13,341 bases of DNA. It comes from Bacteroidales bacterium (GTDB taxonomy: Bacteria > Bacteroidota > Bacteroidia > Bacteroidales > UBA932). Positions 1-7,014 of this stretch are shown here, piece by piece. The number at the start of each line of letters is the position of its first letter. The stretch's first letter is position 1. Made by a program: the position numbers and the translations under genes. The notes under the pieces are model-generated. The model was given only the letters and a program-made list of their open reading frames with translations, did not search any database and was not told where the DNA came from. The stretch is taken from assembly GCA_024681565.1 (NCBI GenBank), contig JAILAO010000040.1, positions 1 through 13,341 on the forward strand. Direction: 5' to 3'.

Positions 1-1
1 C

Positions 2-1492
2 TCCGACGCCGGGATCGTCTATAAGCTGAAGATCCGCACCAAGAGCGCCTACTCCATCTACCGCAAGATGCAGGTGCAGAAAGTCCCGTTCGAGGGCGTC
101 TACGATGTCTTTGCCATCCGCTTCATCATCGACTGCGAGGATGACCCCAAACTCGAGAAAGATCTCTGCTGGAAAGTCTTTTCCTATGTGACCGAGGAGT
201 ACGAATCGGACACGAAACGCCTGCGCGACTGGCTCACCACGCCGCGCCCCAACGGTTACGAATCGCTGCACATCACGGTCAAGAACCGGCAGGGACAGGC
301 CCTCGAAGTCCAGATCCGCACCAAACGGATGGACATCGAGGCCGAAAGCGGGAATGCCGCGCACTGGGCCTATAAAGGAATCCGGCACGAGGCGACCATG
401 GACCGCTGGCTGCAGTCCGTCCGGGACACCCTGGAACATCCGCTGGAGGCTTCGCCGGAAGAAATGCCGGCTCCGCCGGACAAGGAGATTTTCGTCTTCA
501 CGCCCAGCGGAGAACTCCGCATCCTGCCGAAAGGGGCTTCCGTGCTGGACTTCGCTTTCAACATCCATTCCGGGCTCGGCTGCCGCTGCATCGGAGGCCG
601 GGTGGGCGGACGCGGCGTGCCGATCCGCGAAAAACTCAAGACCGGCGACGTCGTGGAAATCCTGACCCGCAAGGACCAGCGGCCGAACCGCGACTGGCTG
701 GGCTGGGTCGTGACCTCCAAGGCCCGCACCAAGATCAAACAGGAACTCGATGCCGACGAACGGAAAGCGGCGGCCGATGGCCGGGAGATCCTGGAGCGCC
801 GCCTGCGCAACTGGAAGCTCGAGTTGCCGGACGAGTGGCTCATGGAATTCATCAAGTTGCGGAAGTACCCCTCCATCCTGCCGTTCATGGCTGCCATTTC
901 CCGGGAAGAGGTGGACATCAACGACATCAAGGTCTTCATCCAGCAGAAGCAGTCCTCCCAGTATGAACGCCCCGTCCAGGCAGAACCCGCCCTGCCCGAC
1001 ACGCCCGCCCCGAAGGGATATTCCGGAGCGTCCACCGACGATATCCTCGTCATCAATGCCAAAAATGTCAAGGGCTTGGAATACAAGATGTCCAAATGCT
1101 GCAATCCGGTCTTCGGGGACGACGTGTTCGGCTTCGTGACCCGCACCGAGGGCATCAAGATCCACCGCATTTCCTGTCCCAACGCCGCCCGGCTCATCGA
1201 GCGCTATCCCTACCGCATCCAGAAGGTCGTGTGGCAGGACAATCCCACCACCGGGGATTTCCAGTGCACCCTGAACGTCACGGCGGAACTGGACCACCCG
1301 GTACTCAGCGCCGTCATGGCCGTCATCGGACAGTTCAAGGTCTCGATGCGCGCCTTCAACGTCAAAGAAAACCTGCGTGCGGGGACCTATGAAATCACCA
1401 TCCGCCTGCTGGTACCCTCCAGCGCAGAGTTGGACAAAGTCCTCTCGCAGGTCGGCAGCCTCAAGCAGGTCATCAAAATCCGCAGAGTCTGA
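2..1492 (+). CDS. RelA/SpoT-family (p)ppGpp synthetase, 5'-truncated by window edge
   Basis: C-terminal 496 residues of a long Rel-type stringent-response enzyme. The reading frame is open from base 2, so the start and probably about 240 residues (the HD hydrolase domain and the start of the synthetase) lie outside the window. Domains in fragment numbering: the synthetase remainder at about 1-125, with the DVFAIR aspartate at 35, NGYESLH tyrosine at 86 and EVQIRT glutamate at 102, all conserved in active synthetases; TGS domain at about 161-222 (VFTPSGE, HSGLGCRCIG); a helical region; a zinc-finger/conserved-cysteine domain with Cys366, Cys367, His388 and Cys392; and an ACT domain at about 420-496. 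The enzyme makes (p)ppGpp from GTP/GDP and ATP. Whether it also hydrolyses (p)ppGpp cannot be judged without the HD domain, so I give no relA or spoT symbol. The stop overlaps the next start (TGATG), suggesting translational coupling. Confidence 0.95.
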   Translation, partial: SDAGIVYKLKIRTKSAYSIYRKMQVQKVPFEGVYDVFAIRFIIDCEDDPKLEKDLCWKVFSYVTEEYESDTKRLRDWLTTPRPNGYESLHITVKNRQGQALEVQIRTKRMDIEAESGNAAHWAYKGIRHEATMDRWLQSVRDTLEHPLEASPEEMPAPPDKEIFVFTPSGELRILPKGASVLDFAFNIHSGLGCRCIGGRVGGRGVPIREKLKTGDVVEILTRKDQRPNRDWLGWVVTSKARTKIKQELDADERKAAADGREILERRLRNWKLELPDEWLMEFIKLRKYPSILPFMAAISREEVDINDIKVFIQQKQSSQYERPVQAEPALPDTPAPKGYSGASTDDILVINAKNVKGLEYKMSKCCNPVFGDDVFGFVTRTEGIKIHRISCPNAARLIERYPYRIQKVVWQDNPTTGDFQCTLNVTAELDHPVLSAVMAVIGQFKVSMRAFNVKENLRAGTYEITIRLLVPSSAELDKVLSQVGSLKQVIKIRRV

Positions 1493-2046
1493 TGCAAGAA
1501 GAAGATACAAGCTACCTCGACCGGTTCGAGAAAACCCTCGAAGACGGTCTCGTGAAAGTCTGCAGCGGCGCCGGACTGCTCCCGGCCGACCTGGTCCGCA
1601 ACCCCGATATCGACGGACTGTGGGATGTCTACATCAAAGATTATATCGCTGACGCGGTGGTCAACTTCAATGACTATCCGGAAGCGGCCATCGCCTGGGC
1701 CGGTTTCCTGGGGATGGGGGTCGCCTGGGGCTGGGACTCCGACTGGCACCGTTACCGGGAACTCCCCTACCGCCGCTGGTACGGCTCCCGGGGCTGGGAT
1801 GACATGGACGAGCATATCCTGCGGGACATCCTGGGTCTGTCCCTGGACAGTCCGGAAGCCAAAAAAATCAGCGACACCCTGCAGAGCTGCGCGCTCGCCG
1901 TACTCGGTCTGTTCCAGCACGAAGGCATAGAGACGCAGACCGCACGCGGTTTCTATCTGCTTGCCAGGACCTATACGGTACTCTACCGCATCGGTGCCGC
2001 CATCGAGCTTCACCGGCTGGGATACAAGAAAGTCCTGGTCGGTTAG
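1492..2046 (+). CDS. conserved-looking hypothetical protein, Trp-rich, coupled to rel
   Basis: 184-residue protein that I do not recognise. Its ATG shares one base with the rel stop (TGATG), which fixes the start and implies co-translation. It is probably cytoplasmic: there is no signal peptide and no convincing membrane segment, although residues 62-80 are mildly hydrophobic. The centre is rich in aromatic residues: six tryptophans lie between residues 69 and 102, in runs such as AWGWDSDW and RRWYGSRGW, plus one at 44. Acidic helical segments flank this core, and the C-terminus (YKKVLVG) is basic. Base composition matches the neighbours, so there is no sign of recent transfer. The coding call is strong because of length, coupling and the tightly packed convergent neighbour; the function is unknown. 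A role near (p)ppGpp signalling is only a guess from position. Confidence 0.85.
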   Translation: MQEEDTSYLDRFEKTLEDGLVKVCSGAGLLPADLVRNPDIDGLWDVYIKDYIADAVVNFNDYPEAAIAWAGFLGMGVAWGWDSDWHRYRELPYRRWYGSRGWDDMDEHILRDILGLSLDSPEAKKISDTLQSCALAVLGLFQHEGIETQTARGFYLLARTYTVLYRIGAAIELHRLGYKKVLVG

Positions 2047-2052
2047 CGGCCC

Positions 2053-2958
2053 TTATCCCTCGCGGGCTGCACGGGAGCGGCTCACGAGCACAAGTCCCCC
2101 GAATACCAGGAACGCCGCCAGCGCCTTCTGCCAGGTGAAGCGGTCCATCCCGATGGCGATACTCAGCGCCGTCGCGATCATCGGCTGCAGATAAGAATAC
2201 AGGCTGACCAGCGTAGGCCGGAGAAGTTTCTGCCCGACCGGGATCAGGAAATAGGCCACGAACGTGGCAAAGAAGATGACGAAAGCGATTTCCCAGGCCA
2301 CGTCAGGCGCAATCGCGGAGAAATCCGTCTGCGCGAAACCCGACACCGAGAACGGCAGGGCCAGGACCAGGGAGAAAAGGAACATCCACTTCATCAGCGT
2401 GACGACGTGGTAGCGGGAAATCAGGGGACGGAAAGCTCCCAGATAACCGGCGAAACTCAATCCGTTCAGGAGGAGCAGCAGGATGCCCAGCGGCTGGGTC
2501 CGGTCCACCGCCCCGGCGGAATGGTCGGAGTTGAAAATCAGCAGCAGTACGCCGGCGAGGCTCATCGCCACGCCGCCGGCCTTCTTGAACGTGATCGGCT
2601 CTCCGAGGAAAAGGAAAGCGAAACACATTGTATATACCGGGGTCAGGGAACCCAGCAGCGCCGTATCGATCGACGTGGTCATCCCGATGGCGAACAGAAA
2701 GCTCATCTGCGGGACAAAGAGCCCCAGGAAAGAAGCGAGTACCATGCGCAGGATATCCTTGCCGGGTACTTTCTCCTTCGGAAGGAACAGGGACAGGATC
2801 CAGAACAGCAATGCCGCCCCGAAGGCGCGGAGGGTAAAGAAAACGACGGGCGGGACCGTGCCGGAATTGGCGACGTCCTTGCAGAAAACGATATTGAATC
2901 CGAAAATCGCATAGGCCCCGGCAGCAGCCAGGTGACCCACCCATTTTTTGTCTGTCAT
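2053..2958 (-). CDS. EamA/DMT-family transporter
   Basis: 301-residue inner-membrane protein of the drug/metabolite transporter superfamily, consistent with two EamA repeats and about ten membrane helices. The first repeat is visible from residue 8 to about 140 (GAYAIFGFNIVFCKD at the start; SIDTALLGSLTPVYTMCFAFLFLGEPITF near its end). The second runs from about 155 to 295, with the matching SLYSYLQPMIATALSIAIGMDRFTW and FGGLVLV. Members usually export amino acids, metabolites or drugs; the substrate cannot be read from sequence. The gene converges on the 184-aa gene with only 6 bases between the two stops. Upstream, 55 bases separate it from the CNNM gene on the same strand and I see no promoter there, so it may be the last gene of the operon starting at 6808. 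Confidence 0.9.
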   Translation of the reverse strand: MTDKKWVGHLAAAGAYAIFGFNIVFCKDVANSGTVPPVVFFTLRAFGAALLFWILSLFLPKEKVPGKDILRMVLASFLGLFVPQMSFLFAIGMTTSIDTALLGSLTPVYTMCFAFLFLGEPITFKKAGGVAMSLAGVLLLIFNSDHSAGAVDRTQPLGILLLLLNGLSFAGYLGAFRPLISRYHVVTLMKWMFLFSLVLALPFSVSGFAQTDFSAIAPDVAWEIAFVIFFATFVAYFLIPVGQKLLRPTLVSLYSYLQPMIATALSIAIGMDRFTWQKALAAFLVFGGLVLVSRSRAAREG

Positions 2959-3013
2959 ATACTACTAACTGCCCGGGGGCCTGAACCTTCCGGGAATGAC
3001 CGGAATGCCGGTC

Positions 3014-4078
3014 TTACTGTGCAGGCCCGACGGGTTTGCGGGCCGGAAGCACCACCTGCTTCTTTTTCCACCGGTCCCGGGCAAGCTGCTGCATGTCGCG
3101 GACATTGTCATTCTCGTCCACGATTTCGCTGCCGAGCAGCGTCTCGATGATATCTTCGAGGGTCAGGATACCCTGGAAACTGCCATATTCGTTGATAATG
3201 ATGGCGATCTGCTCGTCCTTGCCGAGCATCTCATCCCAGATCACGTCCAGGGCGGTGTCTTCGTCGAAGGTCGCGACATCCCGGCGGATGGAGCCGAGCG
3301 TCATGTCGAACTTGTCCTCGGCCATCAGCTGCAACGCCTCCACCCGGAGGATATAGCCGGTAATGTATTCGTCGTTGTCCGCATAGACCGGGATACGGCT
3401 GTGATGGCGGAAACGTTTGCTTTTGTAGAAGGTCTTGAGCGTCATCGACTCGGGAGCGATCTCGCAGACGACCCGCGGCGTCATCACGTCATAGGCCGTG
3501 ACCTCATCCATGCTGATAAGGTTCTGGATGATGGTATTCTCATCCTCCTCCAGGTCACCTTCTTCTTCCGCTACGTTTGCCATGGCACTCACTTCGTCAC
3601 GGGACACGGCGGCTTCCGCCGAGTCTTCGGGCGTAATCAGCTTGGTGAGCAGCTCGATGAGCAGCACGAGCGGATACATGATGATGATCAGGAAACGGAT
3701 CGCCCCGGTCGCAAAACCCATCAGGGATTTCCAGCGGGTGGTGCCGATGGTCTTGGGGATGATCTCGGAGAATACCAGGATCAGAATGGTCATCAGGGCA
3801 CTGACGAGCCCGAACCATTGGGAGCCGAAGACGTCCGTCGCCTGACGGCCCACCCCGGCCGCGCCGATCGTGTTCGCTATCGTATTGAGCGACAGGATCG
3901 CAGCGATCGGCCGGGAGGAATCCTGCTTGTATTCCTTGAACCGCGCAGCCGGTTTGTAGCCTTCCTCCTCCCGCATCGTAATGTAGGAGATCGGGGTGGA
4001 CATCAGCGTCGCCTCCAGGATGGAACAGAGGAACGAGATGCCCATGGCGCTGAGCAGGAAAACCAGCAGGAGAGCCAT
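3014..4078 (-). CDS. CNNM/CBS-pair membrane protein, short form without CorC domain
   Basis: 354-residue membrane protein related to the CorC/HlyC (CNNM) family, whose members are linked to Mg2+/Co2+ efflux or homeostasis. Residues 1-150 form the CNNM transmembrane domain, with the N-terminal FLCSILEATLMS segment and the conserved SEIIPKTIG motif. Residues about 190-325 form a CBS pair (DVMTPR at the start of the first; IIINEYGSFQGILTLEDIIETLLG in the second). The protein ends about 25 residues after the second CBS with a short basic tail, lacking the C-terminal CorC_HlyC transport-associated domain of longer (about 420-450 aa) relatives. This short architecture also exists elsewhere as a family, so it is not evidence of truncation. 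The start lies 14 bases after the porin stop, implying one operon. Ion specificity is inferred from the family only. Confidence 0.88.
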   Translation of the reverse strand: MALLLVFLLSAMGISFLCSILEATLMSTPISYITMREEEGYKPAARFKEYKQDSSRPIAAILSLNTIANTIGAAGVGRQATDVFGSQWFGLVSALMTILILVFSEIIPKTIGTTRWKSLMGFATGAIRFLIIIMYPLVLLIELLTKLITPEDSAEAAVSRDEVSAMANVAEEEGDLEEDENTIIQNLISMDEVTAYDVMTPRVVCEIAPESMTLKTFYKSKRFRHHSRIPVYADNDEYITGYILRVEALQLMAEDKFDMTLGSIRRDVATFDEDTALDVIWDEMLGKDEQIAIIINEYGSFQGILTLEDIIETLLGSEIVDENDNVRDMQQLARDRWKKKQVVLPARKPVGPAQ

Positions 4079-4092
4079 ACAAGCAGAGAGAT

Positions 4093-5334
4093 TTAGAATC
4101 TGTAGCGGAGCATAGCCTGGAAACGGTGATTGCTCACCCAGTGCAGATCCGTCTGCGCCAGGCCCATGACATCCTTCGCACCGAAGGTTCCGTACTGGAC
4201 ACCGGTCAGTTCATATTCAACACCCAGGCTGACGGTTCCCCAGTTGAAGAGCAGCTCAGGCGTGATCCGGTACATCCGGTTCATGTTGGAGAAGCTGTTC
4301 TTGCTGAAATACAGGTCACCGACCAGAGCCTTGGCCGTACCGAAATTGCGCACATAACCGCCGAAGAGGACAGCCTGCACCTTCTTGCCGTAGGCGAAAC
4401 TGACCCAGGTGGAAGAATTGCGGGTCGGGGTGTATTCCCAGGATCCGTCGGAAAGGACGGCGCTGACGCCGTAGCCGCCGTTGAGGTTCATGTGCTCACC
4501 CGCCTGTGCAAAGATGGTCTTAGCCTTGGCGGAGAACTTACCCTTGGTGTATTCGGCATACAGATACGGGCTGAAGGTGGTGATGCGGTCCTTGACCTTC
4601 ACTTTGCCGGAAGCGTCCAGATGGCGCGGCCGGATGGAAAGGAAGTCCACGCCGACGCGGCCGGTGAAGCCGCCCCGCTTGAGATTCAGGCCCAGGAAGA
4701 CCTCGGGGATACCGCTGTACTTCATATAATTCGCAGAAGCACCGGAGGGACCGGCGGAAGTGAACTGCATCTGCCAGAGCAACGAAGCGGTCAGGGATAC
4801 GGCATCGGACATCTTGCCCTCCATGGTGAGCTGCGGAGTGCGGCTGAAGGGGCCGAACGGGGCGCCGGTATTGATGGAGAAGATGTGCGGCATGTCCACC
4901 GCCATCGGATGCCAGGCCTGGCCGACCAGGAGGTTCATGCCGTCCTTGGCCAGGGTCATGTACGCCTGACGCAGACGCATCATCGCCGTACCGGTGACAC
5001 CGCTGACGCCGGCGTAGAAGTCGGCCTCGAGACGGGCCGAGATATTCCACCCGTTCACCTGATATCCGAGGACATCCAGGCCGAGACGGGAAGAAATGGC
5101 ACCATAGCTGACCGTAGTTTGTTTGTTCAGGTCCGTGCCGCCGACCATGTTCACATCCTTCGGCATGTAGAAGAAAAAGTCATCCGTGCCACGGACACTC
5201 TCACGGGAGTCGATGGCGAGGTAATTGCGGATGAAGCCGTAGGGTTTCAACTGGACGGTGGCATTGTCTTGCGCTGAAACGCCCGTCACGAAGGCGAGCG
5301 TCAGCATTACTGTTGATAAGATTCTCTTGGTCAT
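4093..5334 (-). CDS. outer-membrane beta-barrel porin-like protein
   Basis: 413-residue outer-membrane protein. A signal peptide is clear: MTKR, a hydrophobic stretch, then a signal-peptidase I site after Val-Ser-Ala21. The mature part is made of alternating amphipathic strands rich in Tyr, Gly and Ser and ends in RYRF, the C-terminal aromatic residue expected of a barrel. It contains LLVGQAWHPM and GAPFGPFSRTPQLTM segments that recur, as I recall, in a Bacteroidales porin-like family similar to DcaP-type proteins. It lies 19 bases after the DASS symporter and 14 bases before the CNNM gene on the same strand. I infer that it is a general or anion-selective pore letting the symporter's substrate into the periplasm. 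There is no SusD partner, TonB box or plug domain, so it is not a TonB-dependent receptor. Confidence 0.85.
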   Translation of the reverse strand: MTKRILSTVMLTLAFVTGVSAQDNATVQLKPYGFIRNYLAIDSRESVRGTDDFFFYMPKDVNMVGGTDLNKQTTVSYGAISSRLGLDVLGYQVNGWNISARLEADFYAGVSGVTGTAMMRLRQAYMTLAKDGMNLLVGQAWHPMAVDMPHIFSINTGAPFGPFSRTPQLTMEGKMSDAVSLTASLLWQMQFTSAGPSGASANYMKYSGIPEVFLGLNLKRGGFTGRVGVDFLSIRPRHLDASGKVKVKDRITTFSPYLYAEYTKGKFSAKAKTIFAQAGEHMNLNGGYGVSAVLSDGSWEYTPTRNSSTWVSFAYGKKVQAVLFGGYVRNFGTAKALVGDLYFSKNSFSNMNRMYRITPELLFNWGTVSLGVEYELTGVQYGTFGAKDVMGLAQTDLHWVSNHRFQAMLRYRF

Positions 5335-5353
5335 GATATGAGGGATGAAATCT

Positions 5354-6808
5354 TTAGGCTGTCGGGAACGGGAAGATGGCAGTCAGCAGGAAGTATCCGA
5401 GCACAAAGCCGATGACGCCGATGATGATGCCGATCTTGGTCATGTCCTTGGTCTGGACCAGGCCGGTCGAGGATGCGATGGCATTCGGCGGGGTGGAAAT
5501 CGGAAGGAGCATGGCGATGGATGCGCAGACCGCGATGAAAGGAATCATGGCATACATGCCGCCGAGGCCCATGAACTGGGCGTTGTTCGCCGCATTCGGA
5601 TTGGCCATGGCGGTACCCACGACCACAAGGATCGGAACGAGCAGGGCAGCCGTTGCAGAGTTGCTGATGAAGTTGGAGAGCAGGTAGCAGATCAGGCCGG
5701 CGATGAGCATGACGACCACCACGTTCATCGTGCTGAACGGAATGGCGTTGATGAGCGTTGCGGCCAGGCCGGTCTTGTTGAGGCCCGTACCCAGGGCGAA
5801 ACCGCCCGCGACGAGCCAGAGGACGCTCCAGTTGATTTCCTTGATATCGGATTTCTCGAACACGCCGGTAGCGGTATAGACAGCCAGCGGGATGAGGGCC
5901 ACGACATTGGAGTTGATCTTGGTGATGGACTCCGTCACCCAGAGGATGATGGTCAGGAAGAAGGTGATCCAGGCCACGTAGGTCCGCCAGTCTTTCTTAC
6001 GCTCCTTGACTTCGATCTTGAGCTCGATCTTGTCGCTCTTGAAGGGGAAGAACAGCTGCAGCAGGACCCATGCGATGGCGATCATGATGATCACGTAAGG
6101 GACCATGCGGGTCATCCAGGTCACGAAGCTGATGGAATAGCCGGCGTTCTCCAGGGCGCCGAGGGCGATGGCGTTCGGCGGGGTGCCGATCGGGGTACCG
6201 ATACCGCCGAGGTTGGCGGACACCGGAATGGCGAGAGCCAGACCCACCTTGCCGGTCTCATCCTCGGGCAGGGACTTGAGCACGGGGGCCAGGAAGGCCA
6301 GCATCATCGCAGCGGTAGCCGTGTTGCTCATGAACATCGAGAAGAGAGCGATCACGATCAGGAAGCCCAGCAGGACCATCTTCGGTTTCTTGCCGAAGAT
6401 ACCCAGCAGGACCTTGGCGATGGCTGCGTCCATGCCGTATTTGGAGGCGATGATCGCCAATACGAAACCACCGAGGAACAGCATCACGACAGGATCCGCG
6501 AAGGAAGCCATGATACTCTTGTAATCCACCAGGGTACCGTATTCGGGTTTGCAGAAGAAACCGAGCCCCTTGTCGGAGACACTCAGCAGCATCACCACGA
6601 TCACGACAAGGGAAGTCGTCCAGTTCGGAATAATCTCAAACATCCACATCAAGGCAGCGAAAACGAAAATGGCGATCATGCGCTGCTGTACGACCGTCAG
6701 GCCGGCGATACCGAAAGAATCGACAGGGAGGGCCCAAAGAAGGATTGTGAGAATCAGCACGATCGGCAGAAGGACACAATACTTAACAGAAAATTTACTG
6801 TCGGACAT
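5354..6808 (-). CDS. SLC13/DASS-family sodium:anion (dicarboxylate/citrate) symporter
   Basis: 484-residue inner-membrane transporter of the divalent anion:sodium symporter family (CitT, VcINDY, SLC13). It has many hydrophobic helices and the two inverted-repeat signatures of the family: SNTATAAMM at residues 161-169 with downstream GTPIGTPPNA, and SNSATAALLVP at 382-392 with downstream LPISTPPNAIA. The SN(T/S) and TP motifs form the sodium and carboxylate sites in VcINDY. Family substrates are succinate, fumarate, malate, citrate or sulfate; which one applies here is not visible. The start ATG is 38 bases from the -7 box at 6846-6853, leaving a leader of about 32 nt with no Shine-Dalgarno. 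It is the first gene of a four-gene minus-strand cluster, followed 19 bases later by a porin that could supply its substrate across the outer membrane. Confidence 0.93.
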   Translation of the reverse strand: MSDSKFSVKYCVLLPIVLILTILLWALPVDSFGIAGLTVVQQRMIAIFVFAALMWMFEIIPNWTTSLVVIVVMLLSVSDKGLGFFCKPEYGTLVDYKSIMASFADPVVMLFLGGFVLAIIASKYGMDAAIAKVLLGIFGKKPKMVLLGFLIVIALFSMFMSNTATAAMMLAFLAPVLKSLPEDETGKVGLALAIPVSANLGGIGTPIGTPPNAIALGALENAGYSISFVTWMTRMVPYVIIMIAIAWVLLQLFFPFKSDKIELKIEVKERKKDWRTYVAWITFFLTIILWVTESITKINSNVVALIPLAVYTATGVFEKSDIKEINWSVLWLVAGGFALGTGLNKTGLAATLINAIPFSTMNVVVVMLIAGLICYLLSNFISNSATAALLVPILVVVGTAMANPNAANNAQFMGLGGMYAMIPFIAVCASIAMLLPISTPPNAIASSTGLVQTKDMTKIGIIIGVIGFVLGYFLLTAIFPFPTA

Positions 6809-6845
6809 AATATCTAAACTATTTACTTACCTTAGAAAAGCGGCG

Positions 6846-6876
6846 CAAATTTAGCCAATAAATACTTAAATACAAA
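6846..6876 (-). promoter_or_regulatory. Bacteroidota-type promoter of the DASS-porin-CNNM operon
   Basis: Read on the minus strand, TTTG at 6873-6876 is followed by exactly 19 bases and then TAAATTTG at 6846-6853. This is a full match to the Bacteroidota primary sigma consensus (TTTG at -33, TAnnTTTG at -7, spacer 19-21). It predicts a transcript start near 6840 and a leader of about 32 nt before the DASS start at 6808. It is the best promoter in the window and supports assigning the organism to the Bacteroidota. Confidence 0.8.
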
Positions 6877-6890
6877 GTAATCGAAGCGAT

Positions 6891-6927
6891 AAAAAGAAGT
6901 CGCGACTCCGGAAAATCCGAAGCCGCG
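6891..6927 (-). terminator. probable intrinsic terminator on the minus strand, upstream of the DASS promoter
   Basis: Arms at 6901-6912 and 6916-6927 with a 3-base loop. On the minus strand all 12 positions pair (two G-U wobbles); on the plus strand two positions mismatch. After the stem the minus strand reads ACTTCTTTTT, a pyrimidine-rich T tract, whereas the plus strand has no T tract. The direction is therefore minus. It lies upstream of the DASS promoter and has no annotated gene feeding it, other than the promoter-like element at 6958-6988. Confidence 0.55.
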
Positions 6928-6953
6928 CTCTAAAACACACTAACTTTTATCCG
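6891..6953 (-). ncRNA. candidate short RNA or attenuated leader (about 60 nt)
   Basis: Inferred only from a promoter-like element (6958-6988) and a terminator (6891-6927) in the right order and direction on the minus strand. The predicted transcript starts near 6953, has an unstructured A/T-rich 5' part of about 25 nt, then a strong 12-bp hairpin and a U tract. It contains no ATG; the only possible short frame starts at a GTG, runs through the hairpin and has no ribosome site, so I do not treat it as coding. It could be a free small RNA, or a leader whose read-through adds to DASS operon expression. No known RNA family is recognised. Confidence 0.3.
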
Positions 6954-6957
6954 AATG

Positions 6958-6988
6958 CAAATTTAGCTGATCCGGAATGATTAAGAAA
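6958..6988 (-). promoter_or_regulatory. second minus-strand promoter-like element
   Basis: On the minus strand TAAATTTG lies at 6958-6965, with TTTC (one mismatch to TTTG) at 6985-6988 and a spacer of exactly 19 bases. The 11 bases GCAAATTTAGC (plus strand, 6957-6967) are repeated exactly at 6845-6855 in the DASS promoter. It would fire toward the hairpin terminator at 6891-6927 rather than straight into a gene. Confidence 0.45.
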
Positions 6989-7002
6989 TCCCCATTTATG
7001 GT

Positions 7003-7010
7003 TATTTTTG
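7003..7010 (+). promoter_or_regulatory. -7 box of a likely leaderless promoter for the M3 peptidase
   Basis: TATTTTTG matches TAnnTTTG and ends 4 bases before the ATG at 7015, so transcription would begin at or next to the start codon. I see no TTTG at the proper distance upstream (around 6978-6983). The -33 element is therefore weak or absent, and the call rests on the -7 box and its position. Confidence 0.45.
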
Positions 7011-7014
7011 CATT

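Noticed and set aside
2046..2070. Possible 7-bp stem between the convergent 184-aa gene and EamA gene
   Set aside because: Includes one wobble, an 11-base loop and no T tract, and it overlaps coding sequence; it is likely chance in GC-rich DNA.
2998..3013. GACCGG-AATG-CCGGTC hairpin right after the CNNM stop
   Set aside because: Only a 6-bp stem with no T tract on either strand, and the next gene on the strand seems co-transcribed. Not enough for a terminator.
5345..6817. 490-codon open frame on the plus strand opposite the DASS symporter
   Set aside because: It is antisense to a clear transporter and its product is an Asp/Gly/His/Gln-rich shadow without domains. The same applies to the long frames opposite the CNNM, porin, pncB and gdhA genes.
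6889..6934. Possible GTG-initiated leader peptide through the minus-strand hairpin
   Set aside because: No ribosome site, no amino-acid run typical of attenuators, and the frame runs past the terminator; a non-coding reading is simpler.
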